From Cerina litoralis (lineage in GTDB: Bacteria > Bacteroidota > Bacteroidia > Flavobacteriales > Flavobacteriaceae), in assembly GCA_022008415.1 (NCBI GenBank), contig JAIRBC010000007.1, positions 62,001-126,000 of the forward strand: a stretch of DNA of 64,000 nt, in the 5' to 3' direction. The notes below the pieces were generated by a model. The model did not search any database and was not told the origin of the DNA. It worked only from the letters and a program-made list of their open reading frames with translations. Shown here piece by piece: positions 43,120-53,258 of the stretch (position 1 is the stretch's first letter; the number at the start of each line of letters is the position of its first letter). The position numbers and the translations under genes are program-made.

Positions 43120-46100
43120 TTGAAAGCAGGGGCAAAAACACTTCTTAAACCAACATTTAAGCTACTCTTCCTATCCGTTATTTTTTTTGGGGCAACGCAA
43201 ATGGTTTTGGCCCAGGATGAAGGACAGGATAATGAGGCCCAGAAAGCCGACTCCGTCAAAACCGGAGTTTCCCTCGGTAGATTAAAATTGGAAAACCCCA
43301 AGAGTATTGTTTCCAAATATACCTATGACCCCACGCTAGACCGATATATCTATAGCGAAAGCGTTGGCGATTACGATATTTCCTATCCCATAATCCTTAC
43401 CCCGGATCAGTATATGGAAATGGTGAGAAAGGAGGGTATGAAGGACTATTTTAAGGAAAAAATCGATGCCTATTCGGGGAAAAAGGAGGGAAGCGAGCAG
43501 GCTAGAAAAAACTTATTGCCGAATTTTTATGTCAACAACAATTTTTTTGGGACCATTTTCGGTGGAAATACGATCGAGGTAATTCCCCAAGGGTCAGTGG
43601 CTATGGATCTTGGCGTCATTTGGACAAAAAACGACAATCCGGCACTTTCTCCCAGAAATCGCACCAATACGTCTTTTGATTTTGATCAGCACATCAGCCT
43701 TAGCATGTTGGGCAAAGTAGGGGAAAGACTTCAAGTCACTGCCAATTACGATACGGAGGCTACTTTTGATTTCCAGAACCTGATAAAGTTGGATTATACC
43801 CCTAATGAAGACGATATTATCCAAAAAATTGAAGTGGGGAACATAAGCATGCCACTCAATTCCTCCCTTATAACAGGGGCCCAGAGCTTGTTTGGTGTAA
43901 AAACGCAGCTGCAATTTGGGAAAACCACGGTTACTGCCGTTTTTTCCGATCAGAAATCGCAAAACAACACCGTGGTGGCGCAAGGTGGTGGAACTATTAA
44001 CGATTTTGCCTTGTCGGCCTTGGATTATGATGAGGACAAGCATTTTTTCCTATCCCAATTTTTTAGGGACAATTATGACAGCGCCCTAGAAAACTATCCT
44101 TATATCCGGAGCCAGGTACAGATTACCAGATTGGAGGTTTGGGTAACCAATAGAGGACAGCAAACCTTGAATGTGAGGAACGTTGTTGCCATTCAGGATT
44201 TGGGTGAGGCAGTTAGGCCCCAAACCCGTATCGGCAGATTGAACGGAGCACCACCCGGATTTTTCAATCCCGCATCTTCCGGGGTGGTGCCGCGAAATAG
44301 TGCCAATAATTATGATCCGGCACTTATAGGCAAAGGGGGGGCACTCACGCCCCAGATTCGGGATATTGCTACGGTAGAGGCAGGTTTCAATGTTCCAGGA
44401 TATACTGTAAACCAGGGTTTTGACTATGCTATTTTAGAAAATGCCAGAAAATTGGAAGAGGGAAGGGATTTTCAATACAATTCCCAATTGGGATACTTTT
44501 CATTAAACCAACGGCTCAGCAACGATGAGATCTTGGCGGTGGCATTCCAGTATACCTACAACGGGGAGGTTTATCAAGTCGGGGAGTTTGCCAACGGAGG
44601 CTTGGACGCTACCTCCGTTGGCGGCAGTGCCCCAAGTCCGATAATCAACAACAATACGTTGATATTGAAGCTTTTAAAAAGTAATATTACCAATGTCCAA
44701 GACCCTATTTGGGATTTGATGATGAAGAACATTTATTCTACCGGCGCTTTTCAGTTGAGCCAGGAAGATTTTAAGTTGAACATCCTATATTCCGATCCCA
44801 CCCCAAGAAACTATATTACACCTGTAGACGACACGGGCTGGCCCGATCAACCTAAGCCACTTCAGGACCGTATTTTGCTCGATGTTTTTAATCTCGATCG
44901 TCTAAATATGTACAATGATGTGCAAAAAGGGGGTGATGGATTTTTTGATTTTGTACCTGGAATTACCGTCGATACCCAGTCTGGTAGAATTATTTTTACC
45001 AAAGTTGAGCCTTTTGGGCATTATTTGTTCGATCTCTTGGGTGGTGGTGATTACGATATGGACGACGATCAGGGGTACAATGCCAACCAGCAAAAATATG
45101 TGTTCCGAAACATGTATGTGGAGACCAAATCGGCTGCGTTACAAGATGCGGAGAAAAACAAGTTTCAAATAAAGGGCCGGTACAAATCTGAGGGTAGCAA
45201 CGGCATCCCCATAGGGGCCTTTAATGTTCCCAGGGGTTCTGTTAGGGTAACTTCGGGAGGACGGCAATTGCAGGAAGGGATAGATTATACGGTAAACTAT
45301 CAGGCGGGTACGGTACAAATATTGGATCCCAGTCTTGAGGCCTCCAATGCCCCTATCAATATTTCCGTGGAGAACAATGCAATTTTTGGGCAGCAGACAC
45401 GTAGGTTTACGGGGTTTAACGTAGACCACCAGTTCAACAAAAATTTTGTGCTGGGCGGAACTTTTCTCAATCTAAACGAACGGCCCTTGACCCAAAAATC
45501 CAATTATGGGTCCGAACCTGTAAACAACTCTATTTTTGGAATGAATGGGGTCTATTCTACCGAACTACCTTTCCTTACAAGATTGGCGAACAAACTCCCC
45601 AACATTGATACCGACGTACCCTCCAATTTATCCCTTCGGGGCGAAGTGGCCTTTTTAAACCCCAATTCCCCAAAATCCGCAAATTTTGACGGGGTAACCA
45701 CTACGTATTTGGATGATTTTGAAGGATCCCAATCGCTTATCGATATCCGATCCTCCTTGGGATGGAGCATGGCGAGTCCGCCAGTCGAATTTATTCAAGG
45801 AAAGCAAGATTTGGAAACGGGGTATCAAAGGGCAAAAATGGCATGGTATACCATTGACCCCATATTTTATACCAATCAAAGACCTTCGGGGATTACGGAC
45901 AACGATATTTCGACCAACGAGACCCGTAGGATCTATATCGATGAGATTTTTCCCCAAGTAGATATAGCCCAAGGGCAAACCACCGTACAAAATACGTTGG
46001 ATTTGGCCTACTATCCAAACGATAAGGGGCCTTATAACAACAACCCCAGTTTTGATGCGGAACAGCCCCAGGACAAATGGGCCGGTATTATGAGGTCTAT

Positions 46101-49100
46101 GAGCAGTACCGATTTTGAACAGTCCAATGTGGAATTTGTTCAGTTTTGGGTTTTGGATCCCTATGTGGATGGCGAGGCAACAGGCCCCGGAGAATTGGTG
46201 TTCAATCTAGGTAATATCTCGGAAGATATTTTAAAGGATGGCCGAAAACAATATGAAAATGGGCTTCCAGGTTTGGGAAGCCAAGAACTGGTCACCCCAA
46301 CGGTATGGGGACAAGTACCGGCTACCCAATCCTTGGTTTATGCTTTTGATGCGAACGAGACCAACAGGGGGCTGCAAGACGTAGGTTACGATGGTCTGGA
46401 CGACATAGCCGAAGGAACCATTTATACCAATAACCCAGGCGATGACCCCGCACTGGATAACTATCAATATTACCTGAACCGGGAGGGCAGTATCTTGGAC
46501 AGATATCTGGACTTCAACAATCCCCAAGGTAATTCGCCGGTACAAGTTACCAATACCAACAGGGGCTCTACTACAATTCCGGATGTAGAGGATGTGGATA
46601 GGGACCTAACCATGAACACGGTTAACAGTTACTACGAGTACCGCATCCCCATAAAACCAAACACCACCATAAACGACAAGTTTGTTACCGATATTTCGAA
46701 TGGGGACACGCCATCATTGCCCAATGGACAAACGTTGAAGCGCAGATGGATACAATACAAGATCCCGTTAAGTGAGTTTACCAATGCTATTGGCGGAATC
46801 AGCGATTTTAGATCCATTAGCTTTATGCGGATGTACCTTACCGGGTTTACCAATAACGTAGTGCTTCGCTTTGCAACCTTGGACCTGGTTCGTGGTGATT
46901 GGCGCACCTACACCAAATCCCTTCAGCCCGATGTAGACAACAACCCCGCCGACGATGGTACGTTAGTGGATGTAAATGCGGTAAATGTGGAAGAGAACAG
47001 TTCTCGGCTGCCCATTCCCTATGTTATGCCACCAGGAGTGGAGCGCGAGCAGCTGAACAACAATAATACGATCATACGCCAGAACGAACAGTCGCTCTCC
47101 TTTAAGGTGGAAAACTTGGAACCCGAGGATTCGCGAGGCGTGTTCAAGAACGTAAACATAGATATACGGCAGTACAAATATCTAAGAATGTTTATGCACG
47201 CGGAGAAGGTAGCCGACGGGGATTATTCCAATGATGAGACGCCCTTGGTGGGCTTTATGAGGTTTGGGACCGATTTTTCCGAAAACTTCTATCAGGTAGA
47301 ATTGCCTTTGCAGTTTACCCCGTACGGATCTACATCGCCCGATGTGATTTGGCCAGAGGTCAACGAAATGAATATTGCCCTGGAGGACCTTAACAAGGTA
47401 AAGTCTAAGGGGATCGTAGACCAATCCTTGGACCATATCCAATATTACGAAGTGGTGAATGGAGAAGTGAATCCCGTGGACGAATTTGCTCCGAGGACCC
47501 CTGGTAGGCCAAGGATAGGAATTCGTGGTAATCCGTCTTTGGGAAGCCTCCGGAGTGTAATGCTTGGGATAAAGAATGATGACAACCTGCCCGCCCGTGG
47601 AGAGGTGTGGTTCGATGAGCTTAGAATGGCCGAATTGGACAACAATGGGGGCTGGGCCTCCATAGTGGCGTTGGATGCAAACATGGCCGATTTTGCCAAT
47701 ATTACGGCAACGGGCAGTAGGAGCACCCCCGGTTTTGGTTCCGTTGATCAGACCCCCAATGAGCGTTCCCGCGAGGACGCTACCACCTATGACCTGGTCA
47801 CCAACGTTAATGTTGGTCAGTTGTTGCCCAAAAAGTGGGGAGTACAACTGCCTGTGAATTACGGAATAGGAGAACAACTGATTACCCCGGAATACGACCC
47901 GGTCTACGATGATCTAAAGCTGAACGATCTTGTGGAAGCCGCGAATACCCCCGAGGAAGCAGGTCAATTAAGGGAACAAGCACAGGATTATACCAAGCGG
48001 ACCAGCATAAACCTTATCGGAGTGCGCAAGAATAGGACCGAGGAGGCCGAACAGCATCCCTACGACATTGAAAACTTTACTTTTAATTATTCGTATAACA
48101 AGACCTACCATAGGGATTTTGAGATAGCCAGCCTTCGGGATCAAAAGGTGGTGGCGGGGATGGTTTACAATTACGCCTTTAATCCATCGACCTTGGAGCC
48201 ATTTGCTAAAAAAGATTCTGTGTTTACAGGGAGCTATTGGAAATGGCTTAAGGATTTTAATTTTAATTGGCTCCCCACCAGTCTATCGGTAAATTCCAAT
48301 TACAATAGGGCCTTTAATCAACAACGGTTCCGCGACGTAGTGGAACCCGGGGTAGATGCCCTGTCCCTGCCACTTTTGCAACAGAGAAACTATCTCTTTA
48401 ACTGGCAGTATTCCCTTAATTACAGTATCTCCAAATCCCTGCGCCTTGTTTTAACGGGTGCCAATAACCGCATTATCAGAAATTATTATTCGGATCCGGG
48501 AAACCCCGATTCCGATATTGATGAAAGCCTAAACCTTTGGGATGGATTTTGGGATACAGGGGAACCCAACCGGCAATCCCAGCAATTACAGCTGAATTAT
48601 GAGATACCCTTAAATAAGATTCCCGCCCTGGATTTTATCAACGCCCAATATTCCTATACCAGTAATTTTGAATGGCAGCGAGGGGGCGATGCTATACAGG
48701 AAGTGGCTGGCGAGAATATCAATACGGTCCAGAATGCCAACACCCATAATATTACCGTAGAACTGGGCATGCAACGTTTCTATGATTATATAGGTCTTAA
48801 AAAAAGGAGCGGAAAGACCTTGGCGAACCAATCCCCTACAAAGAATTCTAGTTCGGGCCAAGAATCTAATCAGGATAACAAAAAGACCAGTACGCTTTTT
48901 AATGTTGCTGTAGATGTCCTTACGATGTTGAAAAGGTTCAATATCAATTACAACGAAAGCAATGGTAAGGTACTCCCTGGATATATACGATCTGTTGGCT
49001 TTATTGGTACCGCCAAACCCTCCTTGGGATTTGTTTTCGGTAGTCAGGCCGATGTGCGTTTCGAGGCTGCTCGTAAAGGTTGGCTGACCACCTTTACAGA

Positions 49101-50244
49101 TTTTAATCAACAATATATAGAAACCACGAACAAGCAGCTCAATGTTACCGCTACCGCCCAACCCATTAGGGATTTGACCATCGATCTGGTGGCAGATCGC
49201 AATTATGCCAGTAATTATCAGGAGAATTTTAAGGTAGAGGAAGTAGCGACCGATCAATACGAATACCAGAACCTCTTGGGGAACCAATACGGCAACTTTA
49301 GCATCTCTACGATGATGATCACCACTGCTTTTAAAAAGAGCGATGAATTCTATTCTGAGAATTTTGATAATTTCAAGAATAATAGGATCGTAATTGCAAA
49401 CCGTTTGGTATCGGATAGGGGCCAGGATACGGGTGTTGTGGATCAAGACGGCTTTCCCGAACGCTATGGAAAGACCAATCAGGACGTGCTCTTGCCTGCC
49501 TTCTTTGCGGCCTACACCGGCCAAAATGTGAACAGGGTAAACCTGGATTATTTTAGAAACGTCCCTGTTCCAAACTGGAACATCAAGTATACCGGCCTAA
49601 TGCGTATGCAATGGTTTAAGGAAAAATTTAAGCGATTTTCGTTGAGCAGTGGCTACCGCGCTGCGTACAGCCTAAACTCGTTCCAGACCAATTTGGAAAG
49701 ACAAAATGGGGTTATAGATCCCACGAATCAGGATTTTTTACCCGAGCAGATCCTAAACAACGCGGTGCTTACGGATATGTTTAATCCTTTGATCCGAGTA
49801 GATTTCGAAATGATTAACTCGGTTAGCCTATTGGCCGAGATGCGAACCGATAGAACCTTATCCATGAGTTTTGATAACGACCTGTTGACCGAGATCAACG
49901 GTAAGGAGTATTCCTTGGGTCTTGGTTACCGTATAAAAGATGTAAAATTGGTAACCAATATCGGGGGCCAAAAGCAACGTCTTAAAGGCGACCTAAACTT
50001 AAAAGGTGATATAACCGTAAGGGATAATGTCACTATCATAAGAAATTTGGATATAAACAACAACCAAATAACCTCGGGACAAAATCTAATGTCCATAAAG
50101 TTTACTGCAGATTACGCCCTTACAAAAAATCTGAACATGATGTTCTTCTACGACCACTCGTTCTCCAAGTTTGCCATATCGACCGCCTTTCCCCAAACCA
50201 CTATCAATACCGGATTTACCCTGCGCTATAATTTTGGAAATTAA
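43120..50244 (+). CDS. sprA: SprA, outer-membrane translocon of the type IX secretion system and gliding machinery
   Basis: 2374 residues, close to the Flavobacterium johnsoniae protein. It starts at a TTG (LKAGAKTLLKPTFKLLFLS) that gives a signal peptide cleaved after QMVLAQ, 5 bp after the ruvA stop. SprA forms the giant single-chain beta-barrel through which T9SS cargo crosses the outer membrane. Family segments are YTYDPTLDRYIYSESVG near the N-terminus, repeated SprA_N-type modules (NLIKLDYTPNEDDIIQKIEVGN, then VKTQLQFGKTTVTAVFSDQKS), and a long run of alternating amphipathic strands ending NTGFTLRYNFGN, with a terminal aromatic typical of Bam substrates. It indicates that the organism has a T9SS. 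No frameshift was seen over the whole length. Confidence 0.97.
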   Translation: MKAGAKTLLKPTFKLLFLSVIFFGATQMVLAQDEGQDNEAQKADSVKTGVSLGRLKLENPKSIVSKYTYDPTLDRYIYSESVGDYDISYPIILTPDQYMEMVRKEGMKDYFKEKIDAYSGKKEGSEQARKNLLPNFYVNNNFFGTIFGGNTIEVIPQGSVAMDLGVIWTKNDNPALSPRNRTNTSFDFDQHISLSMLGKVGERLQVTANYDTEATFDFQNLIKLDYTPNEDDIIQKIEVGNISMPLNSSLITGAQSLFGVKTQLQFGKTTVTAVFSDQKSQNNTVVAQGGGTINDFALSALDYDEDKHFFLSQFFRDNYDSALENYPYIRSQVQITRLEVWVTNRGQQTLNVRNVVAIQDLGEAVRPQTRIGRLNGAPPGFFNPASSGVVPRNSANNYDPALIGKGGALTPQIRDIATVEAGFNVPGYTVNQGFDYAILENARKLEEGRDFQYNSQLGYFSLNQRLSNDEILAVAFQYTYNGEVYQVGEFANGGLDATSVGGSAPSPIINNNTLILKLLKSNITNVQDPIWDLMMKNIYSTGAFQLSQEDFKLNILYSDPTPRNYITPVDDTGWPDQPKPLQDRILLDVFNLDRLNMYNDVQKGGDGFFDFVPGITVDTQSGRIIFTKVEPFGHYLFDLLGGGDYDMDDDQGYNANQQKYVFRNMYVETKSAALQDAEKNKFQIKGRYKSEGSNGIPIGAFNVPRGSVRVTSGGRQLQEGIDYTVNYQAGTVQILDPSLEASNAPINISVENNAIFGQQTRRFTGFNVDHQFNKNFVLGGTFLNLNERPLTQKSNYGSEPVNNSIFGMNGVYSTELPFLTRLANKLPNIDTDVPSNLSLRGEVAFLNPNSPKSANFDGVTTTYLDDFEGSQSLIDIRSSLGWSMASPPVEFIQGKQDLETGYQRAKMAWYTIDPIFYTNQRPSGITDNDISTNETRRIYIDEIFPQVDIAQGQTTVQNTLDLAYYPNDKGPYNNNPSFDAEQPQDKWAGIMRSMSSTDFEQSNVEFVQFWVLDPYVDGEATGPGELVFNLGNISEDILKDGRKQYENGLPGLGSQELVTPTVWGQVPATQSLVYAFDANETNRGLQDVGYDGLDDIAEGTIYTNNPGDDPALDNYQYYLNREGSILDRYLDFNNPQGNSPVQVTNTNRGSTTIPDVEDVDRDLTMNTVNSYYEYRIPIKPNTTINDKFVTDISNGDTPSLPNGQTLKRRWIQYKIPLSEFTNAIGGISDFRSISFMRMYLTGFTNNVVLRFATLDLVRGDWRTYTKSLQPDVDNNPADDGTLVDVNAVNVEENSSRLPIPYVMPPGVEREQLNNNNTIIRQNEQSLSFKVENLEPEDSRGVFKNVNIDIRQYKYLRMFMHAEKVADGDYSNDETPLVGFMRFGTDFSENFYQVELPLQFTPYGSTSPDVIWPEVNEMNIALEDLNKVKSKGIVDQSLDHIQYYEVVNGEVNPVDEFAPRTPGRPRIGIRGNPSLGSLRSVMLGIKNDDNLPARGEVWFDELRMAELDNNGGWASIVALDANMADFANITATGSRSTPGFGSVDQTPNERSREDATTYDLVTNVNVGQLLPKKWGVQLPVNYGIGEQLITPEYDPVYDDLKLNDLVEAANTPEEAGQLREQAQDYTKRTSINLIGVRKNRTEEAEQHPYDIENFTFNYSYNKTYHRDFEIASLRDQKVVAGMVYNYAFNPSTLEPFAKKDSVFTGSYWKWLKDFNFNWLPTSLSVNSNYNRAFNQQRFRDVVEPGVDALSLPLLQQRNYLFNWQYSLNYSISKSLRLVLTGANNRIIRNYYSDPGNPDSDIDESLNLWDGFWDTGEPNRQSQQLQLNYEIPLNKIPALDFINAQYSYTSNFEWQRGGDAIQEVAGENINTVQNANTHNITVELGMQRFYDYIGLKKRSGKTLANQSPTKNSSSGQESNQDNKKTSTLFNVAVDVLTMLKRFNINYNESNGKVLPGYIRSVGFIGTAKPSLGFVFGSQADVRFEAARKGWLTTFTDFNQQYIETTNKQLNVTATAQPIRDLTIDLVADRNYASNYQENFKVEEVATDQYEYQNLLGNQYGNFSISTMMITTAFKKSDEFYSENFDNFKNNRIVIANRLVSDRGQDTGVVDQDGFPERYGKTNQDVLLPAFFAAYTGQNVNRVNLDYFRNVPVPNWNIKYTGLMRMQWFKEKFKRFSLSSGYRAAYSLNSFQTNLERQNGVIDPTNQDFLPEQILNNAVLTDMFNPLIRVDFEMINSVSLLAEMRTDRTLSMSFDNDLLTEINGKEYSLGLGYRIKDVKLVTNIGGQKQRLKGDLNLKGDITVRDNVTIIRNLDINNNQITSGQNLMSIKFTADYALTKNLNMMFFYDHSFSKFAISTAFPQTTINTGFTLRYNFGN

Positions 50245-50252
50245 GGGGTATG

Positions 50253-50284
50253 TTATTGGGTTACTGGGTTGCTGGGTTGCTGGG
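50253..50284 (+). repeat. Octanucleotide tandem repeat after sprA
   Basis: Four 8-nt units of consensus TTRYTGGG (TTATTGGG, TTACTGGG, TTGCTGGG, TTGCTGGG) start 8 nt after the sprA stop. A related word, TTACTGGG, recurs at 52515 in another intergenic gap. No function assigned. Confidence 0.6.
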
Positions 50285-50364
50285 TTGAAAATTGAAATCT
50301 GCGTATGTCAACCTAGCAGTGCTAACTATTAATCCTCTTCCTTATGTGAACTTTGGGATTTAGG

Positions 50365-50925
50365 TTATTGCTGAACCATTTCTAGATTGATGGTGATGGC
50401 TGCCTCGTCCCCCATTGGGATTATACTGCTGCCCACATTAAAGTCCTTTCGATTGATGGTCCCTGTAAATTTTAGCCCCATCCTTGGGTTTCTGCTTTGT
50501 GGGTCGGTCGTAATTCTACCCAATTTGCCCTCTAACTCAACGTGTTTCGTGGTTCCTTTGATGGTGAGATTGCCGCCAAGCCTAAAAGTCTTTTCCCCCG
50601 TTCTTTTATAAGAAGTGCTTTTAAAGGCCATGGTAGGATAGGTAGCGGCATCAAAATAGTCTTCGTCCCTAAGATCTTTGTCCCTCTTGGAATTGTTGGT
50701 GTTAATGCTTGCGGTCGCTATGTTAGCCGTAAATGTGGGGCTGTCAAAATCATCATCGGCGGTGGCTTTGATATCGAATTTGGTAAAACTGCCATTGACC
50801 TGGGAGAAAATGAGGTGCGATATGGAAAAATCGACGTTGGAATCGGCCGTATCCGCTTTCCAGGTAGATTGGGCGGAGAGTAAGGAAGATAGGGTCAAGG
50901 CGAAGAAGATGATAGATTTTTGCAT
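50365..50925 (-). CDS. YceI-family periplasmic protein
   Basis: 186 residues. A Sec signal peptide (MQKSIIFFALTLSSLLSAQ) is followed by a YceI lipocalin-like barrel: TWKADTADSNVDFSISHLIFS, then FTKFDIKATADDDFDSPTFTAN, LRDEDYFDAATYPTMAFKSTS and RMGLKFTGTINRKDFNVG. YceI proteins bind polyisoprenoid-type lipids in the periplasm and are often expressed under stress or at high pH; the exact role is unresolved. It is convergent with sprA and lies downstream of asnA on the same strand, separated by an apparent terminator, so it is probably monocistronic. A TAAATTTA box on the minus strand (50936-50943) is a weak promoter candidate. Confidence 0.93.
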   Translation of the reverse strand: MQKSIIFFALTLSSLLSAQSTWKADTADSNVDFSISHLIFSQVNGSFTKFDIKATADDDFDSPTFTANIATASINTNNSKRDKDLRDEDYFDAATYPTMAFKSTSYKRTGEKTFRLGGNLTIKGTTKHVELEGKLGRITTDPQSRNPRMGLKFTGTINRKDFNVGSSIIPMGDEAAITINLEMVQQ

Positions 50926-51069
50926 GGTCCAATAAATTTATGAAATATTATTGGGATTCGGGTTGCGGCGTCCGACGTGGGGAAGTTTTGTCCTACAGTG
51001 CCTTTGAGCGCTATGGGCTACAAGTTCATAAACAAATTTACGTGTCGCTACAGGTCTCAATTTTGGCAC

Positions 51070-51089
51070 AAAAACCGATATTATCGGTT
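51070..51089 (-). terminator. Intrinsic terminator after asnA (minus strand)
   Basis: On the minus strand AACCGATA-A-TATCGGTT is followed by TTTG, a palindromic stem with a short T-run, about 60 bp after the asnA stop. It overlaps the start of the class B palindromic repeat, so the repeat may have supplied the terminator. Confidence 0.5.
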
Positions 51090-51128
51090 CCTCTCGATAG
51101 TTATCGGGACCAAAAGTGTAAATCACTT
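51085..51128 (-). repeat. Dispersed palindromic repeat, class B copy 2
   Basis: A 44-nt unit aligned without gaps to 2296-2339 (36 of 44 identical): CGGTTCCTC flank, TCTCGATA-GT-TATCGGGA core and TAAATCACTT flank. It lies in the asnA-yceI gap. One stem position (T for C) is changed relative to the palindrome and leaves a G-T mismatch. Confidence 0.7.
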
Positions 51129-51148
51129 TATTTTTTAGGGTAGAAAAA

Positions 51149-52192
51149 CTAGAATAATATTGGAATATTTCCTCGTTTACATTCTTCGATCATTTCTTCG
51201 GGCCATATACTGGTCTGAATCTCTCCTATATGGGCTTTTTTTAATAAAAACATGCATAAACGGGATTGTCCAATTCCGCCTCCAATTGACAAGGGAAGTT
51301 CATCGTTGAGAAGCATTTTATGCCACATTAGTTCTTTTCTGTCTTCGGCACCTTCAAGTGCCAATTGCTTGTTTAAGGCATTTTTATCGACGCGAATTCC
51401 CATCGATGAAATTTCGAAAGCTTTTTCAAGAACGGGATTCCAGAGAACGATATCGCCATTCAATCCTTTTTGGCCATTTTCGGTTTCGGTACTCCAGTCG
51501 TCATAATCAGGAGCTCTTCCATCGTGCTTTTTTCCTCCTGGGAGTTCTGCTCCAATTCCAATTACGAATATGGCCCCATACTTTTTAGCCGCTTCTGTTT
51601 CTCTTTCATTTGGTGAAAGGTTTGGGAATTGTTCTGCTAATTCTTGGGTATGAACAAAAGTTATATCTTCGGGAAGAACGGGCTTAATTTCTGGGTAGCG
51701 CTCATAAACAACGTATTCAACTCTTCTTAAAATACCATAGATTTTGGTTACTATATATTTAAGGAAATCAATAGTCCTCTCTTCTTTAACAACAACTCTT
51801 TCCCAATCCCATTGATCAACGTAGATGGAGTGTATGTTCGAAAAAACTTCATCCGGGCGTAAGGCGTTCATATCTGTATACACCCCATAACCCGTCTCAA
51901 TTCCCAACTGGGCCAAAGCAAGTCTTTTCCATTTGGCAAGCGAATGAACAATTTCGGCTTCAGCATCGTTCATTTCCTTTATTGGAAAGGTTACGGGTCT
52001 TTCTATACCACTAAGATCATCGTTAATTCCGGATCCCTTTTTCACGAATAAAGGGGCAGTGATTCTTCTCAGTCTCAATTCGGAAGATAAACTAAGCTCA
52101 AAAAAGTCCTTGATCAATTTAATCGCTTGTTCTGTCTCCTGTATATTTAATTGTGGATAATATCCTGTCGGGATTTGTAATTTATAACCCAT
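51149..52192 (-). CDS. asnA: Aspartate-ammonia ligase AsnA
   Basis: 347 residues. AsnA makes asparagine from aspartate, ammonia and ATP, and has a class II aminoacyl-tRNA-synthetase-like catalytic fold. Recognised segments are ELRLRRITAPLFVKKGSGINDDLSG near 38-62, SIYVDQWDWERVV, EAAKKYGAIFVIGIGAELPGGKKHDGRAPDYDDW, and the motif-3 region PLSIGGGIGQSRLCMFLLKKAHIGE. It is slightly longer than the Escherichia coli enzyme, mainly at the C-terminus (EMIEECKRGNIPILF). The ATG encodes MGYKLQIPTGYYPQLN, the expected start. It is monocistronic on the minus strand, with a terminator-like palindrome downstream. Confidence 0.95.
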   Translation of the reverse strand: MGYKLQIPTGYYPQLNIQETEQAIKLIKDFFELSLSSELRLRRITAPLFVKKGSGINDDLSGIERPVTFPIKEMNDAEAEIVHSLAKWKRLALAQLGIETGYGVYTDMNALRPDEVFSNIHSIYVDQWDWERVVVKEERTIDFLKYIVTKIYGILRRVEYVVYERYPEIKPVLPEDITFVHTQELAEQFPNLSPNERETEAAKKYGAIFVIGIGAELPGGKKHDGRAPDYDDWSTETENGQKGLNGDIVLWNPVLEKAFEISSMGIRVDKNALNKQLALEGAEDRKELMWHKMLLNDELPLSIGGGIGQSRLCMFLLKKAHIGEIQTSIWPEEMIEECKRGNIPILF

Positions 52193-52655
52193 TGTGCCAA
52201 CGTTTATTTATAGGATTGGTATTTCTCTGTTACTACTGAATTTTACGGCAAAAATGCAATAAATAGAATGAATATCAAAACAGTGTTGAACCGAAAGATT
52301 ATTGAGTTTGCGACAATGCCATGGTATTTGGAATTATAGGCAATCTTTAAGATGTCTGGGCCGGTAAACTAACTTGTAGCGTACTGTACAAAAAAAAGTT
52401 TGACAATCACGGTTTTTGGCGTTCATAATTTATTTATTATAATTTGTGTGGGTCCTTAATTAAATCCTCCCATGGATCCAATCCATAAGATATCGATCAA
52501 AACAAATTACTAGATTACTGGGTGGTGTTCGGATATCGTCCAAAAAATGGAATCTTTAGTTTTAATGAAGGACAAAATTCATTTATCTTTGCGCTCTAAT
52601 TTAACAGATTATCGCGGCGTGATCGGGAATCACAATACGTTAGTATTTCGGTATT
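52193..52655. other. Divergent intergenic region between asnA and the UPF0316 gene
   Basis: No gene recognised. TATCTTTG at 52584-52591 fits the -7 consensus on the plus strand and lies 64 bp before the UPF0316 ATG. A TTACTGGG word (52515) resembles the sprA-distal octamer repeat. The remainder is AT-rich. Confidence 0.45.
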
Positions 52656-53258
52656 ATGGAGCAATTTTTTTTTGATAATTTCGGCGTAAGTGAGAGCACT
52701 TTAAACTACCTGATCATTCCTTTATTAATATTTTTAGCGCGGATCGGGGACGTTTCATTTTCTACCATCCGAATCATTTTTGTGATGAGCGGAAAAAGGA
52801 ATATTGCACCTATTTTAGGTTTTTTTGAAGCCTTGATCTGGCTCTTGGCCATTGGGCAGATAATTAGCAATATAGATAACGCCCTATCCTATTTCGCCTA
52901 CGCCGGTGGTTTTGCGGCCGGAACCTATGTAGGAATGTATATAGAGGAAAGGCTTGCCATTGGCCGGGTCGTTCTTAGGCTGATCACAAAAGAGCAAGTC
53001 CACGAATTGCTGACTTTTTTGAACGATAATGATTATCGTTATTCTATTTTGGATGCCGAAGGAAAAACTGGAAAAGTCAACGTGGTTTTTTTGGTCTTAA
53101 AAAGGGAAGACCTAAATCATTTAACCGCTGCAATAAACAAATATCATCCAAATGCATTCTATACCATAGAGGGGGTAAAAATGGTAAACGAGGGCAATAT
53201 GGCCGATGGTGTCCCTAAGGGGATAGGGTTCCGGTGGTTGCAATTAAAGCGGAAATAA
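52656..53258 (+). CDS. UPF0316/DUF2179-type membrane protein
   Basis: 200 residues. Three membrane helices (about 17-37, 49-70 and 78-96) contain the family signatures LIFLARIGDVSFSTIRIIFVMSG, GFFEALIWLLAIGQIISN and YAGGFAAGTYVGMYIEERLAIG. A cytoplasmic alpha/beta domain follows (about 105-175) with the DUF2179-like FLVLKREDLNHLTAAINKYHPNAFYTIEGVKM. The function of UPF0316 is unknown; DUF2179 domains in other proteins bind cyclic di-AMP or act as regulatory modules. It is monocistronic with its own promoter-like box. No anomalies. Confidence 0.88.
   Translation: MEQFFFDNFGVSESTLNYLIIPLLIFLARIGDVSFSTIRIIFVMSGKRNIAPILGFFEALIWLLAIGQIISNIDNALSYFAYAGGFAAGTYVGMYIEERLAIGRVVLRLITKEQVHELLTFLNDNDYRYSILDAEGKTGKVNVVFLVLKREDLNHLTAAINKYHPNAFYTIEGVKMVNEGNMADGVPKGIGFRWLQLKRK

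Noticed and set aside
48610-49524. 304-codon open frame on the minus strand inside sprA
   Set aside because: It is antisense to an intact, family-matching SprA barrel and has no domain of its own.
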